Assembly (NCBI RefSeq): GCF_902826655.1 | Contig: NZ_CADEFR010000004.1 | Span: 1-64,000 of the forward strand | DNA length: 64,000 nucleotides | From: an uncultured Methylibium sp. | GTDB taxonomy: Bacteria; Pseudomonadota; Gammaproteobacteria; Burkholderiales; Burkholderiaceae_C | Direction of reading: 5' to 3' | Shown here: piece by piece, positions 61,749 to 64,000 of the stretch | How positions within the stretch are numbered: the first letter of the stretch is position 1 | How the letters are laid out: each line of letters opens with the position of its first letter | The notes under the pieces: generated by a model | Told to the model about the DNA's origin: nothing | Seen by the model: the letters and a program-made list of their open reading frames with translations, nothing else | Database searches by the model: none | Position numbers and translations under genes: made by a program

Positions 61749-63002
61749 TCAAGATGCCGGACGATCGGTACCGAGATGAACAGTCCGATGCCCCTTCGTA
61801 GGCGGAGGCAGGTCCGGCATGCCCTTGTCGGTCATCCACGTCCAAGCCGTCTCGCCGGACGCGCGCAGAGCACTCTCTTTCGCAGCGCGCTCCCTTGCAT
61901 CCATAAACGGGCTGACCACGTGAAGCGCAACAGGCGTGGCGCCGGCGTCCAGCAGCAGCGCATTCGGGAAGCCTGCGGCTGACTTCACGTCGTACTTGAG
62001 CGGCTTGATGAACTGCCGCCCTTGCCGCTGGAGTGCCTCAATCAGCGGCAGCTCATGCAGCCCTTCGAGCGGTATCCACTGATCCGTCGTGAGCATCAGC
62101 GACAGCGACTCGACCTGGTAGATGTGCTCCCGCTTGGCGTAGATCAGCGCCGCCATCACCACGCGCGGCTTGCGCTCGACGTCGGCATCCACGGCCTGCA
62201 AGGTTGGACCGTAGGCGCGCTCCGCCCTCGCCCATGCCTTGTTGTCGATGTACAGGGGCGCATCGGGCATGTGCTTCACGCTGAGCCGGCGTCCGTACGC
62301 AGTCGCCTCGACGCCGCTAAGCTGGCCGATCAGGATCGCCATCTTGAACTGCACGTCGGTCTCGGGTGACAGCAGCATCGACAGCCTTCGCCGCCGGCGC
62401 TCGCCGATCTCATCAGCCTCGGCCGCCCGGAACTGCTCCGGAACGAACAGGCGCTCCTCCAGGGTTCCGCCCTTGAGGGTGACCCCTTGTGCCGCCGCCA
62501 GCAGGTAGCGGCGGATGACGGCCTGCGAGCGCCGACCGTCCATGGCCGGGTACCAACGGTTGAAGCCAGCGCGGTCGTACAGGAAGTGGAGCACGGCCCG
62601 CAGGCTCATGCGCTTGCGCGGTGCGTTGACCGCGGCTGGGTCCTCAGTCGCCTCGCGACAAGGCATCGACCGACCGGCCACGCGCGCAAGCGGGAATGCG
62701 GTCCTGATCTCGACCTGCTCTGGCGCATGCTCGACGATCGCCTCCCCCAGAAGCTCGCCCAAGCCCGACGTGTCCGGCTCAGGCTCGAACGATTGGCATG
62801 TCACGTGGTGCCGTCGACCGGTATCGGGCATGCGTTTGATGACGAACTCAGCGTGCTTGGCCACGTACATCTCGACGCCGCCGGGCACGCACATGCACCG
62901 GGGCCGCTCGGAGGACTCGTAGACCCGGGCCAGCGCGTCCTGCAAGCGCGGATCCGATGCGGCGAATGACTGTCCCTTGATGAAGTAGCGCGCCGCGTCC
63001 AC
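61749..63002 (-). CDS. DUF1173-like protein
   Basis: 417 aa: MDAARYFIKGQSFAASDPRLQDALARVYESSERPRCMCVPGGVEMYVAKHAEFVIKRMPDTGRRHHVTCQSFEPEPD. The start with RPRCMCxPGGVxMYVA ... KRMPxTGxxHHxxCxSFEP is the pattern I know for DUF1173, a family found on conjugative elements. Cysteines at CMC and TCQ and histidines nearby could bind a metal. The rest is alpha/beta (LMLTTDQWIPLEGLHELPLIEALQRQGRQFIKPLKYDV). Function unknown. It belongs to the backbone beyond the cargo region. Confidence 0.75.
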   Translation of the reverse strand: MDAARYFIKGQSFAASDPRLQDALARVYESSERPRCMCVPGGVEMYVAKHAEFVIKRMPDTGRRHHVTCQSFEPEPDTSGLGELLGEAIVEHAPEQVEIRTAFPLARVAGRSMPCREATEDPAAVNAPRKRMSLRAVLHFLYDRAGFNRWYPAMDGRRSQAVIRRYLLAAAQGVTLKGGTLEERLFVPEQFRAAEADEIGERRRRRLSMLLSPETDVQFKMAILIGQLSGVEATAYGRRLSVKHMPDAPLYIDNKAWARAERAYGPTLQAVDADVERKPRVVMAALIYAKREHIYQVESLSLMLTTDQWIPLEGLHELPLIEALQRQGRQFIKPLKYDVKSAAGFPNALLLDAGATPVALHVVSPFMDARERAAKESALRASGETAWTWMTDKGMPDLPPPTKGHRTVHLGTDRPAS

Positions 63003-63023
63003 GAGTCTCTCCTTACCGGCCGC

Positions 63024-63935
63024 CTAGGCGATGTCCTTGACCAGGTACTCGATCGACGGCGCCGCGCGGCGCAGCAGGCGCTGGACGGAACGCTGGTGCA
63101 CGATGCCCAGGAGTTCTCCGACCTGGAATCGCGTCGCGCCACGCGCGAGCAACCGCTGCGCGACGTGCCTTCGCGCGGATTGCATCGTCATGCCGGGCAT
63201 GCCGGCCCTGACGAGGATGCGGCGATAGGTCGCCACGAGTACAGGGCAGATGGGGCGGGGATCGCTGTTGCTTCGCGCCTTCACTTCGAAGGACCGCCCG
63301 TCCTTCGTCAGAAAGAGGCTGCTGTCGGCCACCAGGCCTCGATAGCCGGGCTGTCCGCTCACGCCGAGGCCGCGGCGGAACCGCTCCTCGAGATAGGCAT
63401 CCAGTGCGCTGCGCAGGCGCTGGCTCAAGAAGTAGAGCGGCCGCCGTCCAGGCTGCCCGTCCTCGAGGTGCCCGATGTCGGCGCAGTCCCGGGCTTGCCC
63501 ATCCTGCGTCAGGTAGTCGCGCACCCGCAGGACCGCAATCTCCAGCGGCTTGGCGCCCGTGCTGAACAGCAGCAGCAGCAGCGCGACGTCCCGATTGGCG
63601 TTCTCGCTCTGCGACCGAAGAGACTTCAGCGCCTCGGCGAACTCCCCGTCCCAGCGGGGCATTCCGCGGTGAGCACCTGCGGCCGGGTCGAAGGCCTGAA
63701 CGGCCCTGAGCACGTCGTCACGCGCTGCTCGCAGCAGCGCCAAGCTCGACAGAGCGGCACCATTCAGCGTGCCGATGGGCGTCTGGCTGGCGGCCAGCCT
63801 GACCAGAGCCTTCACCTGCTTCTCGGCCGTCGATCTGGCAATGCCGTGTCGCGCACCGGCCTCGCGGTAGCTCAGTCTGCGCTCGAGCACATCGTGCAGG
63901 ATCTCGGTCGCTTGTCGGATCGTCCTTGGCTGCAT
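63024..63935 (-). CDS. Degenerate tyrosine-recombinase-like protein
   Basis: 303 aa. The N-terminus is a helix-turn-helix (TEILHDVLERRLSYREAGARHGIARSTAEKQVKAL). The C-terminal half has an integrase-like fold: ALLLLLFSTGAKPLEIAVLRVRDYL in place of the usual TGLRxxEL, SLFLTKDGRSFEV, and MTMQSARRHVAQRLLARGATRFQVGELLGIVHQRSVQRLL in place of HxLRHxxAT...LGH. The catalytic Arg I is Lys or Pro and the HxxR motif is altered, so strand exchange is doubtful. It may be a DNA-binding regulator derived from an integrase. It lies 21 bp before the DUF1173 gene. Confidence 0.7.
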   Translation of the reverse strand: MQPRTIRQATEILHDVLERRLSYREAGARHGIARSTAEKQVKALVRLAASQTPIGTLNGAALSSLALLRAARDDVLRAVQAFDPAAGAHRGMPRWDGEFAEALKSLRSQSENANRDVALLLLLFSTGAKPLEIAVLRVRDYLTQDGQARDCADIGHLEDGQPGRRPLYFLSQRLRSALDAYLEERFRRGLGVSGQPGYRGLVADSSLFLTKDGRSFEVKARSNSDPRPICPVLVATYRRILVRAGMPGMTMQSARRHVAQRLLARGATRFQVGELLGIVHQRSVQRLLRRAAPSIEYLVKDIA

Positions 63936-64000
63936 GGCGGCACCGCTGATTGGGGTGCCCAGTCTTGTCCCGTCCGGGCCGCAATTGCCAGCGGAAATCC

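Overview
The window is high-GC DNA, most likely from a beta-proteobacterium (Burkholderiales-like codon usage and gene families). It reads as one long stretch of an integrative conjugative element or a large conjugative plasmid. The markers are F-type mating-pair genes (traN-traF-traH-traG), actin-like and ParB-like partition genes, the PRTRC cassette, an antirestriction protein, RadC, many small orphan genes and nested insertion sequences. No rRNA, tRNA, CRISPR array or attachment site is visible, so integrated and plasmid states cannot be told apart.

Layout. 0-9 kb: end of the transfer region on the + strand (traN end, a secreted protein, traF, traH, traG), then small membrane or secreted proteins and an S49 peptidase. 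9-11.3 kb: a leftward operon with a ParM/StbA-like ATPase (PRTRC protein D type), a coupled 92-aa protein and two proteins that look like the two halves of a Cas4-type nuclease. 12.4-15.2 kb: a tyrosine recombinase and two unknown genes. 15.2-17.6 kb: a leftward operon with a Mom-like DNA-modification protein and a frameshifted TGT/DpdA-like gene. 18.3-20.7 kb: very small genes with hairpin leaders, closed by a good terminator. 20.7-30.1 kb: a leftward block with a thermonuclease, a UvrD-like helicase and the PRTRC cassette (ParB, E, C, a small ORF, F, B, A, ThiF). The B, C, A and ThiF proteins have the hallmarks of E2-like, ubiquitin-like, JAB and E1-like proteins, so the cassette looks like a bacterial ubiquitin-type conjugation pathway next to partition genes.

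30.7-32.7 kb: ArdB-type antirestriction protein, RadC and small genes. 32.7-49.5 kb: a leftward recombination block (Rad50/SbcC-like ATPase, SbcD-like phosphoesterase, Gp3-like protein, DinG-like and XPB-like helicases). Between its SbcC-like and SbcD-like genes sits a + strand defence island of about 6 kb: a DUF2026-like protein, a small ORF, SIR2, HerA, an H-NS-like protein and an SRAP protein. 49.8-57.5 kb: metabolic cargo (XdhC, molybdopterin oxidoreductase, a truncated 2Fe-2S subunit, SDR, aldo/keto reductase, SnoaL-like protein, divergent AraC regulator) with two chimeric junctions. 57.5-61.6 kb: an IS1182-type element broken by a stop codon and by a complete 2,384-bp IS66 element with an 8-bp target duplication. 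61.7-64 kb: a DUF1173-like gene and a degenerate integrase.

A 22-bp sequence recurs once, in the same orientation, in each of the three large divergent intergenic regions (near 11.8, 17.8 and 30.5 kb). It is the best candidate here for an undescribed regulatory or partition site.
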